DNA from: Paenacidovorax monticola | GTDB lineage: Bacteria; Pseudomonadota; Gammaproteobacteria; Burkholderiales; Burkholderiaceae_C | Assembly (NCBI RefSeq): GCF_014489595.1 | Contig: NZ_CP060790.1 | Coordinates: 3,844,001-3,908,000 of the forward strand | DNA length: 64,000 nt | Direction of reading: 5' to 3' | Part shown: one piece after another, positions 19,801-28,850 of the stretch | Layout of the letters: the number at the start of each line of letters is the position of its first letter | Position numbering within the stretch: the stretch's first letter is position 1 | Program-made: the position numbers and the translations under genes | Notes under the pieces: model-generated | Databases searched by the model: none | What the model saw: only the letters and a program-made list of their open reading frames with translations | What the model was told of the DNA's origin: nothing

Positions 19801-20284
19801 TCAAGCCCTGGCACCTGGGTCCTGTGGTGGCTGCGGCGGCCTTGGCCGCCAGCGGCTACTGGTGGCAGGCCAAGAAGGAAACCTGGAATCCTCCGCCCGA
19901 GCGCAAACCCGACCTGCCCGTGCTCGAATCCATGCCGCAGCCTGTCAGGGTCATTGCAAAGGACGCCGTTGGGCGGCCATTGCTATGGACGTCGCGCCGT
20001 CCCGTGGAGAAGGAAGAGAAGAAGAGCAGCCTGGAGCAGGAGTTGATGCAGTCGCGTCTGACGGCGGTGCTGGAGTCTGGCAAGGAGCGGGTGGCGCTGT
20101 TGCAGCGCCAGGACGGAAGCCAGCTCAAGATCACCACGGAAACCAAGCCCTGGCGCATTGAATCATTCGATGGCCGCAAGGCCGTATTCGTGTCCGATGG
20201 CGACCGGCGGGTCGAGCGGCCGCTGGAAGCCGGTGCCGCGCAGCCCAAGGGGCTACGCCCCCGGTCCGCACGCGCAGGCTCTAG
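19797..20284 (+). CDS. gspN: XpsN/GspN-like periplasmic protein (one frameshift)
   Basis: The protein begins with a transmembrane helix (residues about 5-24), then a Pro-rich linker and a small basic-acidic periplasmic domain ending KAVFVSDGDRRVERPLE. Its place between gspM and gspD is that of xpsN in Xanthomonas, which does GspC-like coupling to the secretin; no gspC is present here. As written, the frame runs on into gspD without a stop. One added G in the G4 run 20249-20252 gives a natural end (ATPPVRTRRL, TAG at 20282-20284) and a 162-residue product. Assignment is by position and topology. Confidence 0.65.
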
Positions 20285-20333
20285 CGGACCCCACCCCTGG
20301 CGACACACCCCAAATACCCGGAGTGATACTTTT

Positions 20334-22757
20334 ATGAATATTCGGCCATCCATCCTGCTGCTGGCGCTGCTCGCCGCGGGCTGTGCCAGCGTGAATGGCG
20401 CGCCTGCTGCCGACGATACGCCCGCGCCTCCCGCCAAGGCGGTGGAAGCGCAACCGCAAAAGGCGCCTGGGTCTGAAGCGCCCTCCCGTCCCGCCGATGC
20501 AAAGAGCACTGCGGAGGCTGCTCCGTCGCCGGCCCCGGACAAGGGCGCCGTCAAGGAGGGGGCATCCGGTAAAAGCCGGGTGTTCCTGGGGGACGACAAG
20601 GTGTTCAAGCGCGATGTCGCGCCCAAGGTCGATCCGGTCCTGGCCACCGGCGATCGGGTTTCGCTGAACTTCGAGAACGTCACCGTGGGCAACCTTGCGG
20701 TGGCGCTGCTGGGCGACCTGCTCAAGCTCAATTACACCGTCGATGCGGGTGGCGAAACCATGGTCAGCCTGCGCACGCGCCAGCCGCTGCTGCGCAGCCA
20801 GGTGCTCGATGTGCTGGATGCCGTGCTCCTGCCGCACGATCTGGCCATCGTTCGAGACAACGCCGGCGTCTACCATGTGACCAAGCGTGCGGTCACCGTG
20901 GGAGCGCGCCCCGTGGTGGGGTCGTCCCGCCTGAAGGATCTGTCGGGTGCTGGCACTGTCATCGTGCCGCTGAACCATATCGCTGCCGCGGAGATGGCCA
21001 AGATCCTGGCGCCGCTGGCGCCGCGCGAAGCCATCGTCTACGTCGACAGCCTGCGCAACCTGCTGGTCCTGCAAGGTAGCAAGGCCCAGCTGGGGGCTGG
21101 CTGGAGATGGTGGAGGCGTTCGACGTCGACTTCCTCGCGGGCATGTCGCTGGGCGTGTTCGTGCTGGAAAACGCCAATGTCAACGTGGTGCGTGATGCCA
21201 TCCAGGCCATTCTGGGGGGCGAGAAATCGGCCGATCCCTTTGGGGGCGCCAGCAGTGCTGCTCCTGCGGGAGGCAATGGTGGTGGTGGTGCCGCGGCCGC
21301 CGCTGCGGCTGCCACCAGCGGTGCAGGCGGCGGAGGGGGCAATCCGTTGTCCGGCCTGGTCCGCATGTTCCCGGTGGAGCGCTTGAACGCGTTGGTCGTT
21401 GTGTCGCCCCGCAGCCAGGTCGTGAGCCAGATGGAAACCTGGATTCGCCGCCTGGACCGGCCGACCGACACGCTGGAGCCGCATCTGTTTGTGTACCCGG
21501 TGCAGAACGGCTCGGCCGTGCATCTGGCGGAAATGCTCAATGGATTGTTCAGCAGCGGTGCTTCTGGCGCGGCGGGCAAGGCCGGCGTGGCCGCAGGCTC
21601 TGCGCCGACTCAGTTTTCCCAGGCTTCCCTGGGCGGGGCAGCGGGCAACCTCTCCGGCAACAATGCGAACAGGTCGACGACGCTGGGAGGCAGCAATACG
21701 GGAAGTGCCTCGACGCCGACCCTGGGGGCTGGCGGGAGTTCGAGTACTTCGACGGCCACGCAGCAACTGTCGTCGGTGACCCAACTGGAAGGCAATGTGC
21801 GCGTCGTGGCCGACGACAAGCGCAACGCCTTGCTCATTCGTGCGCCGCGGGCTGAGTACCGTCGCATCGAGCAGGCCTTGCGCGACCTCGACAAGGCGCC
21901 CACCCAGGTGCTGATTGAGGCCAGCATTCTCGAAATCCAGCTCACGGGTGATTTGAAATATGGCGTTGAATGGTTTGTGGAAAACAGCCTGAGCCGTGAT
22001 CGCACCGGTCAAGCGGTACTGAATCTGCGCGACAACCCATCGACCGCGCTTTCCACCCCGCAGTCTGGCTTTACCTACTCCATTCTCAACAAGGCCAATG
22101 CGGTCCGCGCCACGATCAATGCGCTGGAGGGCAGTTCGCGGCTGCGGGTGCTGTCCAACCCCTCCATCCTGGTGCTGGACAACCACAGCGCGACCATCAT
22201 GGTGGGCCGGCAGCAGCCCATCAAGGGGCCGACCACCATCAGCAATGGCGGTGGCTTTGTCTCTGATTCCATCATCTACAAGGACACGGGTGTGATGCTC
22301 TCGGTGACCCCGTCGGTCAATGCCGGCGGCCTGGTCACGCTGGACATCATGCAGCAGGTCATTGACGTAGGAACGCAGGATCCCGTCACAAGCCAGTTCG
22401 TCTTCAACAACCGCCAGATCCAGAGCCGTGTGGCGGTGCGTTCGGGCGATCCCATCGTCCTGGGCGGGGTGATGAACGAGAACGACAAGACCACCAAGAG
22501 CGGTATCCCGGTTCTGAGCAATGTGCCCTTGCTGGGCGCCTTGTTTTCCAAGACGGGGATGCCCATGAGCGCACCGAGCTTCTCGTGATGCTGACCCCCG
22601 GGTGCTGGAAGACGACGATGCGTTGCGCTCGGCCAGCGTCGAGTTCCGCCAGCGCATGAAGACCATGTCGCTGCAGTCGATCGCGGACGATTTCCGCCCC
22701 AGTGCAGCCCCGGCGCCTGCTGGAGCCAAGGCCGTGACCCCTGCGGCCCAGCCGTGA
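20334..22757 (+). CDS. gspD: Type II secretin GspD, lipoprotein (three frameshifts)
   Basis: This is the outer-membrane channel of the T2SS. The N-terminal lipobox LLALLAAGC predicts a lipid anchor. A Pro/Ala linker, N0-N3 domains (VSLNFENVTVGNLAVALLG) and the secretin core (VRVVADDKRNALLIRAP through VTPSVNAGG) follow. A Gly/Ser/Ala-rich insert interrupts the N domains. Frame breaks are at the G5 run 21092-21096, the G4 run 22555-22558 and the C5 run 22595-22599. Three added bases give 808 residues and restore the signature ERTELLVMLTPRVL near the end. Start ATG at 20334. Confidence 0.93.
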
Positions 22758-22808
22758 ATGTGATCCGGGCCCTATCTCCCTATCTATTAATCAGGAGTTG
22801 AAATCAGC

Positions 22809-23246
22809 ATGACCCCCTTCGTGAATCGCCGCCGACTGCTCGCTCTTCTGGTAGCCCCCGCCATGCTGGCTGCATTGGGCGGCTGTGCGACCATGCCTTC
22901 GCCGGAGGCCGATCGCGCGGCCCTGCTCAAGCGCGCTGGCGCGTACTGGGCGGCTGTCCAGGCCAACGACCGCGTGGCGGCATGGGCGTTCGAGGAGAGC
23001 TCCAAGGACCCCAAGGCCACGCTCGATGCGTACCTCAAGCGCGGCGGCATCACCTACGACGCAGTGGAAGTGCGTGGTGTGCGCAGCCTGGAAGGGGACC
23101 GGGCCGTGGTGGACGTGTACACCAAATATTCGCTGCCGCTGCTGCGCGTGAAGGGGCAGGAGGCCGTGGCCGAGGATGAATGGCGCCGTATCGGCGACAA
23201 CTGGTACCATGTGCTCCGGCGCAGCATCATGTTCGCGCCAGGGTGA
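22809..23246 (+). CDS. Small lipoprotein after gspD, function unknown
   Basis: A 145-residue protein. The signal peptide ends in a lipobox (LAALGGCATMP, Cys at about 26), so it is probably outer-membrane attached. The mature part resembles a small NTF2/SnoaL-like fold (AYWAAVQANDRVAAWAFEES, then EDEWRRIGDNWYHVLRRS), but I cannot name a family with certainty. An AGGAG lies about 12 bases before the ATG. Its position between the secretin and the main exported protein makes a secretin pilot or exoprotein helper possible; that is inference. Confidence 0.7.
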   Translation: MTPFVNRRRLLALLVAPAMLAALGGCATMPSPEADRAALLKRAGAYWAAVQANDRVAAWAFEESSKDPKATLDAYLKRGGITYDAVEVRGVRSLEGDRAVVDVYTKYSLPLLRVKGQEAVAEDEWRRIGDNWYHVLRRSIMFAPG

Positions 23247-23309
23247 TTTTTGTTTCGTTGTTCGACCGCAACAATTCTGCCGCTGTGCAAAGTTGATGGG
23301 AAAGATCGA

Positions 23310-23338
23310 TTGAAAACGTAAAACTCTCGGTATAAGAT
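23310..23338 (+). promoter_or_regulatory. Sigma-70-like promoter of the exported-protein gene
   Basis: TTGAAA at 23310-23315 is followed by TATAAGAT at 23331-23338; taking TAAGAT as the -10 gives a 17-base spacer. The resulting leader would be about 75-80 bases long, and AAGGA lies 8-12 bases before the ATG. This is one of the best promoter matches in the window. Confidence 0.6.
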
Positions 23339-23421
23339 CGCCTCAACCCAAACGAAATGGCGGATGGGTTGCAGATCCCGCAAGGGTGGGAAAGCTTCCT
23401 TCAACATCTAAGGACTTAGAA

Positions 23422-24351
23422 ATGAAAAAATTTGTAATGACGGCCGTTGCGGCAGCTGCACTGAGCGCAGGCGTGGCGCAAGCCTACACCGTGGGCACGT
23501 TCACCAACGGCGTCGTTGTGCCTAACGTGGTTCACAACACCGTCGCTGACACCACGGCCGTTGGTTTCGTGAACCAATCCACTGGCACGATCGGCGTGTT
23601 CTGGACGTTCTTTGATCAGAACTCCAACCACGTGACCGACGGTTGCTTCCCCATGACCAGCAAGCAGTACAAGCCTTTCATCTGGTCGCAAGAGTCGGGT
23701 GTGGGCCTGGAAGGCAAGCGCGGCTACCTGGTGTTCGCTGTGGGTGCTAACACCGCCGCCTCGTCGACCGCTGCCGCTTGCGCCGCTGCCAACGCTACGG
23801 CTCAAGGCTCGGGTGCTGTGCTCGCCGCCAGCGCTTTCCAAGTGAACACCGCTGCACAAGACGTGGCTTTCGTGCCCGTGATCGACGGTGATCTGACCAT
23901 CAGCGGCAACCTGAGCACCATGGGTCCTGACAGCCTGACGGCTGTGACTGGCGCTGCTCCTGTCGGCAACACGTTCAGCCTGCGTTATGGCGTGGATGGC
24001 GCGGTGAACTCGGGTGTGGACACCCGTATTGCTGTGTGGTCCCTGGGTGACCAGCGCGGTACGCACACCGTGAACATGTACGACGACCAGCAAAACCGCA
24101 AGTCGGTGAACTTCGAACTGAAGGAAGCTGAACTGTCGTGGTTCGACCCCGAAACCATCAGCGGCCGTCCCGCTTCGTTCCGCGATGGCTTCATCGAGTG
24201 GAATTCTGGTGTTGTCCCCGCTGACTTCCCTGGCTCCACCGCTCTGGGTTCGCTGCCTGCTGCTACCCGCGGCGTGTTCGCATACAGCACGATCATCGCC
24301 CCCGCATTCGGCGCCGTGCAGAGCATCCTGGGCGCTCACATCGTCCCTTAA
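23422..24351 (+). CDS. Exported 309-residue protein, probably abundant; S-layer-like candidate
   Basis: A clear Sec signal peptide (MKKFVMTAVAAAALSAGVAQA, cleavage before YTVGTF) precedes about 288 mature residues. These are rich in Thr, Ala, Val and Asn, with few Lys and few Cys. No family is recognised. Codon choice differs from the neighbours, with many GCT, GGT, CGT and AAC codons and lower GC, as in very highly expressed genes. It has its own promoter and long leader upstream and a strong terminator downstream. The position directly behind the T2SS operon suggests it is the main secreted substrate. A Comamonadaceae S-layer or nanopod-type protein is my best guess. RBS AAGGA. Confidence 0.75.
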   Translation: MKKFVMTAVAAAALSAGVAQAYTVGTFTNGVVVPNVVHNTVADTTAVGFVNQSTGTIGVFWTFFDQNSNHVTDGCFPMTSKQYKPFIWSQESGVGLEGKRGYLVFAVGANTAASSTAAACAAANATAQGSGAVLAASAFQVNTAAQDVAFVPVIDGDLTISGNLSTMGPDSLTAVTGAAPVGNTFSLRYGVDGAVNSGVDTRIAVWSLGDQRGTHTVNMYDDQQNRKSVNFELKEAELSWFDPETISGRPASFRDGFIEWNSGVVPADFPGSTALGSLPAATRGVFAYSTIIAPAFGAVQSILGAHIVP

Positions 24352-24412
24352 TTGGATAGGCGGGAACGCCTGATCCATTCGCAAGGCGGCAGGTAACTGC
24401 TGCCAATGCAAC

Positions 24413-24443
24413 AAAAATAGCGCCCTTGGGCGCTATTTTTTTT
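24413..24443 (+). terminator. Intrinsic terminator of the exported-protein gene
   Basis: Near-perfect inverted repeat (24413-24425 with 24428-24440): AATAGCGCCC, short loop, GGGCGCTATT, then a run of eight T. It is the strongest terminator in the window and isolates the gene as a single transcript. Confidence 0.93.
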
Positions 24444-24461
24444 ATCAAGGGTTTGAATTTC

Positions 24462-25559
24462 ATGAAACTTCGTGCGCAATGGGCCTGGGTATTGGGGCGG
24501 GGGTGGCCATCTCGCTGTTGGTGGGTTGTCAGGCCCAGTCGCCGCTGGCATACCCGCAAGAGGCTACGCGCCCCGCGGCTCCATCGGACCGCATTGCCAT
24601 CCCCGTGCCCATGGCCTGGGGGGGGAGGTGCGCTGTGGCGCAGCGGGTTGCCGGCTTGCCGTGGTGGAGCATGAAACCAGCCAGGTGGCCGTGCACCAGA
24701 TTCAAGGCAAGGTGTCCCGTCTGCTGGGGCGCCATGAAGTAGCCTACCACCCGGATTCGGCTGCATGGTTGACGGACGATGTGTTTGTCGCTGCAGTCGA
24801 GGTTAGTTCCAGTCTGGATATATTCCGCGTCGAAGAGGGGGTCTTCGCCGTCTGCAGCAGATCCCCGTGGGTTTTGCGCCCCGCGATGTCGTTGTGATGA
24901 AGGTGGAGCAGGGGCGTTTCCAGGCATTGGCGACGCCCTACAGCGGTAAGGACGTGGCGTGGGTGGATGGGGAGATGGGTGGAAGCGCAGATTCCGCAAA
25001 GGTGCGCAAGGCGCGCTGGTGCGAGGCGCCGTGGCACCCTGTGGCGGTGAGCAAGGCTCCTGGAGCGCCGCAGGGCGGAGTGGCCGTGGCTTGCCTGGAC
25101 GATCGCAAGGTGGTGTTCGTGCCCAAGGATGATGTGCTGGCGCAGCCTCGCACGTTGGCCACCTTCCCTGCGATTGCGCGCCAGGCGCGGCCATCCCCGT
25201 CAGGGTTGTGGCTCTATGTGGCCCTGGAAACCGGGGGGCGCAACGCCCGTGTCCATATGGAGACCGGGGAACTGCAATGGGTGAAGTCGCCTCTGACGGG
25301 GGCTGTCGGCGTGGCGCCATTGGCCGACGATCTGGTGATCTGGTCGGAAGATTCGGGGCTGTACCTGCAGCGGCTGGATGCCCGGGGTGATGTGTTGGAA
25401 ACGCGGTGGCTGCGTACCAGCGGATTTTCAACGGGGCTGCAGTTGATGGATATCGATGGCGACGGGGAGCGCGATGTGCTGGTCTTGAATTCTTCGGACC
25501 AGGTTGTCGATGTGATTTATGGCCCCTTGTGGGAGCGGGCGGACCTGCAGCGTCCTTAA
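24462..25559 (+). CDS. Lipoprotein with FG-GAP/VCBS-like end, function unknown (two or three frameshifts)
   Basis: The pieces read in three frames. Frame 2 gives MGLGIGAGVAISLLVGC, a lipobox. Frame 1 follows after the G8 run 24618-24625 (EVRCGAAGCRLAVVEHETSQ), and frame 3 after the G5 run 24837-24841. If one base is also missing near 24476, the product starts at ATG 24462 with MKLRAQ, giving the charged signal-peptide start that the in-frame ATG at 24479 lacks. The corrected length is about 366 residues. The C-terminus, with DIDGDGERDVLVLN, looks like a calcium-binding FG-GAP/VCBS beta-propeller blade. Likely outer-membrane or surface; role unknown. Confidence 0.62.
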
Positions 25560-25582
25560 TGTTTTGTAAATTGAATTCGAAT

Positions 25583-26471
25583 ATGAGCAGTTTTGCACGA
25601 AATCGCCGCTGGATTGGTGCCTTTATTGGCGGGGTGCTGGCGGTGTCGGTATCTATGGTCAGCGCTGCGGAGCCTTTGGTCCGATTTGCCAATGGCGAAA
25701 CCATTTCCCAGGAAGATTTTTCTGCCTATCTAACCAAGCGTGTGGACCTTCGTTCGTCCGCCCGCAATGTGTGGGGGGTGGAGGCTGCGCTGCGCGACAT
25801 GGCCCTGGGCGGGTGCTGATGCTGGAGGGTGAGCGTCTGGGGGAGCCCCGGAGAACCGGCAAGGAGGGAGAGCGCTTCGATGATGTCTACAGCTTTGCCA
25901 TCTACAAGAAGCTGACTCCGGCCTGTGAGCCACCTGCGGATGCCGCAGCGGCCCGCAAGTTCTTTGACGAGCATCCGAAGGTTTTTCAGGTGCCGCCTAT
26001 GGCGCGCCTGAGCCGCATCATGCTGCCCGCTGCGGAGTCTGTGGACGGCGCACCGGTGATGGACTGGCTGCTCGCACAGGCGCAGGCCATCGCATCGGGG
26101 GGCACGTCGTTTTCCAAGGTGGTGGAGCGTGCGGAGTCGGTGTACCAGACCGACCCCCAGGGCGACATCGGCTGGGTGGTCCTGGTGGAAGATCACAGCA
26201 TCCTCCGCGTGCTCGGGTCTGCCCGTCAGGGTGAATTGGTGGGCCGGTGCGGGAGGGAGATTTTGGCTATCTCTTCCATATTGTTGCCAAGCGTGAGCCT
26301 CGGCAACTGGCCTGGGACGAAGTAGCGGTGTCTGCGCCCACCCGCATTGTGAATTTCTGCCGTCAGCAGGCCAATGAGCGGCTGCGGGAAGATCTTTTCA
26401 AAAAGTATGGTGTGGTGCTGGATCAGGCTGCGATCAAGGGTTTGTTTGTGAAACCCGAGGTCAAGAAATAA
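25583..26471 (+). CDS. Periplasmic parvulin-type peptidyl-prolyl isomerase (two frameshifts)
   Basis: The signal peptide (IGAFIGGVLAVSVSMVSA, cleaved before AEP) is followed by a helical N-domain. The rotamase domain then shows the parvulin pattern: ARLSRIMLPA, FSKVVERAESVY, GDIGWVV and FGYLFHIVAKREP. The frame breaks at about 25807 and 26241, both in short G runs; one G at each gives 296 residues. Parvulins fold exported and outer-membrane proteins. Placed after the lipoprotein gene, it may fold the T2SS substrate. An alternative start, ATG 25559, overlaps the preceding stop; neither start has a clear ribosome site. Confidence 0.75.
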
Positions 26472-26509
26472 TTCAGTTGTAATCCTTTTGGGGTCTGTAA
26501 GTGGGCGCC

Positions 26510-26538
26510 TTGGCTTGCCAGGAGGCCCACAGTACAAT
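26510..26538 (+). promoter_or_regulatory. Promoter for the second glycan gene block, with an inverted repeat over it
   Basis: TTGGCT (26510-26515), 17 bases, TACAAT (26533-26538). An imperfect inverted repeat with outer arms GTGGGC (26501-26506) and GCCCAC (26525-26530) overlaps the -35 and spacer. It could be an operator or the remains of a terminator for the isomerase gene. Confidence 0.5.
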
Positions 26539-26641
26539 GCACGGTTTCGTTGAACGCTGTAGCCCGTCATCGTGAGTCGCTGTGTGGCACTCGGGCATGC
26601 CGCCCATCTTTTCTGGGTGGCACCATCACAGCACCATAACC

Positions 26642-27618
26642 ATGACTGAACTACGCGCGTCCGTGCTGATCCCCGTCAAAAACGGGGGGCTTTGCTGGGG
26701 GAAGTGCTGGATGCCGTGCTGGCCCAGCAAACGCCATGGCCTTTCGAGGTGATCGTGGTGGACTCGGGCTCGTCCGATGGTTCCGTGGAATGTGCGCGCC
26801 AGCGCGGCGTGCGTGTCGAGACGATTCCCGCGGCCGAATTTGGGCATGGGCGTACGCGCAACCTGCTCGGGTCCCTGTCCTCGGGTGAGTTCCTGGTGTT
26901 CATCACCCAGGACGCTAAGCCCGCCGATGTCCATTGGCTGCACCACCTGGTGAGAGGCTGCGATGCGCAGCCGGATGTGGCGGGGGCCTTCGGGCCGCAC
27001 CGGGCCCACCCCCAGGCTCGGCATATCACCCACCGCGAGCTGGAGGTGCATTTCTGCGGGTTTGGTACCGATCTGTCCATCGTGCGCATGGAGGATCGCG
27101 AGCGTTTCGCCGCCGATCCTGGCTACCGGCAGTGGCTGCATTTCTTCTCCAACAACAACTCTTGCATCCGGCGTTCGGTGTGGCAGCAGGTGCCGCTGCC
27201 TGACGTGGCCTTTGCAGAGGACCAGACCTGGGCGCTGCGTGCGGTCGAGGCGGGCTATGCCAAGGCCTTTGTGCCCGATGCCGTGGTGTACCACTCGCAC
27301 GATTTCGGCGTGTGGGAAACCTTGCAGCGCAATTTTGATGAGGCGCGGTCGTTCCAGCGCTATTTTGGCTACCGGCTGCAGGAGAGCTTTCCGCAGGCCC
27401 TGAAGGCGGGTGTGTACCTTGCCCGTCGTGACTGGGGATGGCTGAGGACGGCGGGCCTGCATGGATGGCGGTTGTTCAAGAACGGTGTCTACATGGCCCT
27501 GGTCGAGTGTGCTCGCACCATAGGGCAGTACCTGGGGACCCGTCACGACCGCCTGCCGGGGTGGCTGCTGCGCAGCGTCTCGCGCGACGAGCAATTGCAG
27601 CGCGCGGGGGCTGCATGA
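26642..27618 (+). CDS. Glycosyltransferase family 2 (rhamnosyltransferase-like, one frameshift)
   Basis: The start MTELRASVLIPVKNGG is in frame 2. The rest is in frame 1 after the G6 run 26684-26689, which lacks one G. The corrected length is 325 residues. Motifs: VIVVDSGSSDGS (nucleotide binding), FITQDAKP (DXD position), and FAEDQTWALRAVEAGY with a late acidic catalytic site. The family is common in O-antigen loci, and many members transfer rhamnose. It begins the second glycan block, and its stop overlaps the next ATG. Confidence 0.85.
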
Positions 27619-28844
27619 GCATGGTGGGGCTCATTTCGCTCAGGGTCCGGCGCTTGCGGGAGATGCTGCGGCGCGACGGCGTGCTGCGCACCGCCCGGGC
27701 GGTGGCGCATCGCCTGCGCCATGGGCCCGCGCAATGGCAGCACATCGATGTCTTTAGGCACTACGGTTTTGCGCTGCCCCATGTGGTGCAGGCACTGCCG
27801 GGCCGGCCGGCAGAAGGTTCGTTGCTGTGGTTCATTCCCGATTTCAACATCGGCTCGGGCGGCCATCTGAACATTTTCCGCACCATCTGGCATCTGGAGC
27901 AGATGGGGTATACGTCCAGTATCGTGATCGCCAAGCCGGTGATGCACCATGATGCAGCCGAGGCGCGCGAGGCCATCCGGCAGCATTTCTTCCCCCTGCG
28001 TGCCCAGGTGTACCTGGGAGTGGATGGCCTGCCACCCTGCGAATTCGCGGTGGCCACGGGCTGGGACACCGCCTATACCGTGCGCGCCTTTGCCGGCGCA
28101 TCGCACAAGCTGTACTTCGTGCAGGACTATGAGCCGCACTTCTACCCCGTGGGCACGGAGTCGGTCCTGGCGGAAAACACCTACCGTTTCGGCTTTTTCG
28201 GCATCACGGCGGGTGGCTGGCTGGCCGGCAAGCTGGCGCGTGAATACGGCATGACCACCCATGCCGTGGGTTTTGGCGTGGAGCTGGAGCGGTACCGCCG
28301 CCTGCCCCGCCGTGAGCCTGGCATCCGGCGCGTGTTCTTCTATGCCCGCCCTCCCACTCCACGCCGGGCGTTCGAGATCGGGTTGCTGGTGCTGAATGCC
28401 GTCTGGGAGCGCATGCCGGATACGCAGTTCGTGCTGGCTGGATGGGATACCGCTGGCTACCATATTCCCTTCCCGCATCTGGCATGCGGCACGGTCGCGC
28501 TGGACGATCTGCCTGATCTTTACAGCCAATGCGATGTGGCCCTGGTCCTCTCGCTCACGAACGCCTCTTTGCTGCCGCTGGAGCTGATGGCATGCGGCTG
28601 TACCGTGGTGTCCAACCATGGGCAGAACGTGGAGTGGCTGCTCAACGACGAGGTGGCGGCGCTGTCCGACCCCACGCCGGAGGATTTGACGGATTCCGTG
28701 TGTGCGCTGCTGCAAGACGATGAGCGGCGTGCGGCCTTGAGCGCCCGCGCCGAGGTTTTCGCCCGAAGCCAGACCTGGGACGAGGTGGCCCGGGGGTTCG
28801 AGCAGGGCTTGCGGCTTGCCCGCAGCCAGAATGTGCGGGGGTAA
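27615..28844 (+). CDS. WsaF-family glycosyltransferase (GT4-like)
   Basis: A 409-residue enzyme. WFIPDFNIGSGGHLNIFRT in the N-domain, then VQDYEPHFYPVGTES and the C-domain LTNASLLPLELMACGCTVVS, are features I associate with the WsaF rhamnosyltransferase group. WsaF was first studied in the S-layer glycan of Geobacillus. A basic amphipathic N-terminus (RVRRLREMLRRDG) may touch the membrane. The start overlaps the preceding stop (ATGA). Confidence 0.8.
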   Translation: MSMVGLISLRVRRLREMLRRDGVLRTARAVAHRLRHGPAQWQHIDVFRHYGFALPHVVQALPGRPAEGSLLWFIPDFNIGSGGHLNIFRTIWHLEQMGYTSSIVIAKPVMHHDAAEAREAIRQHFFPLRAQVYLGVDGLPPCEFAVATGWDTAYTVRAFAGASHKLYFVQDYEPHFYPVGTESVLAENTYRFGFFGITAGGWLAGKLAREYGMTTHAVGFGVELERYRRLPRREPGIRRVFFYARPPTPRRAFEIGLLVLNAVWERMPDTQFVLAGWDTAGYHIPFPHLACGTVALDDLPDLYSQCDVALVLSLTNASLLPLELMACGCTVVSNHGQNVEWLLNDEVAALSDPTPEDLTDSVCALLQDDERRAALSARAEVFARSQTWDEVARGFEQGLRLARSQNVRG

Positions 28845-28850
28845 ATCCAG

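Noticed and set aside
20334..22757. Programmed ribosomal frameshifting in gspD
   Set aside because: Three separate breaks without slippery heptamers or pseudoknots, and the same kind of break in many unrelated genes.
26540..26640. Possible JUMPstart/ops-like element (CGCTGTAGC) upstream of the second glycan block
   Set aside because: Too few positions match the GGCGGTAG core; no RfaH dependence can be argued.
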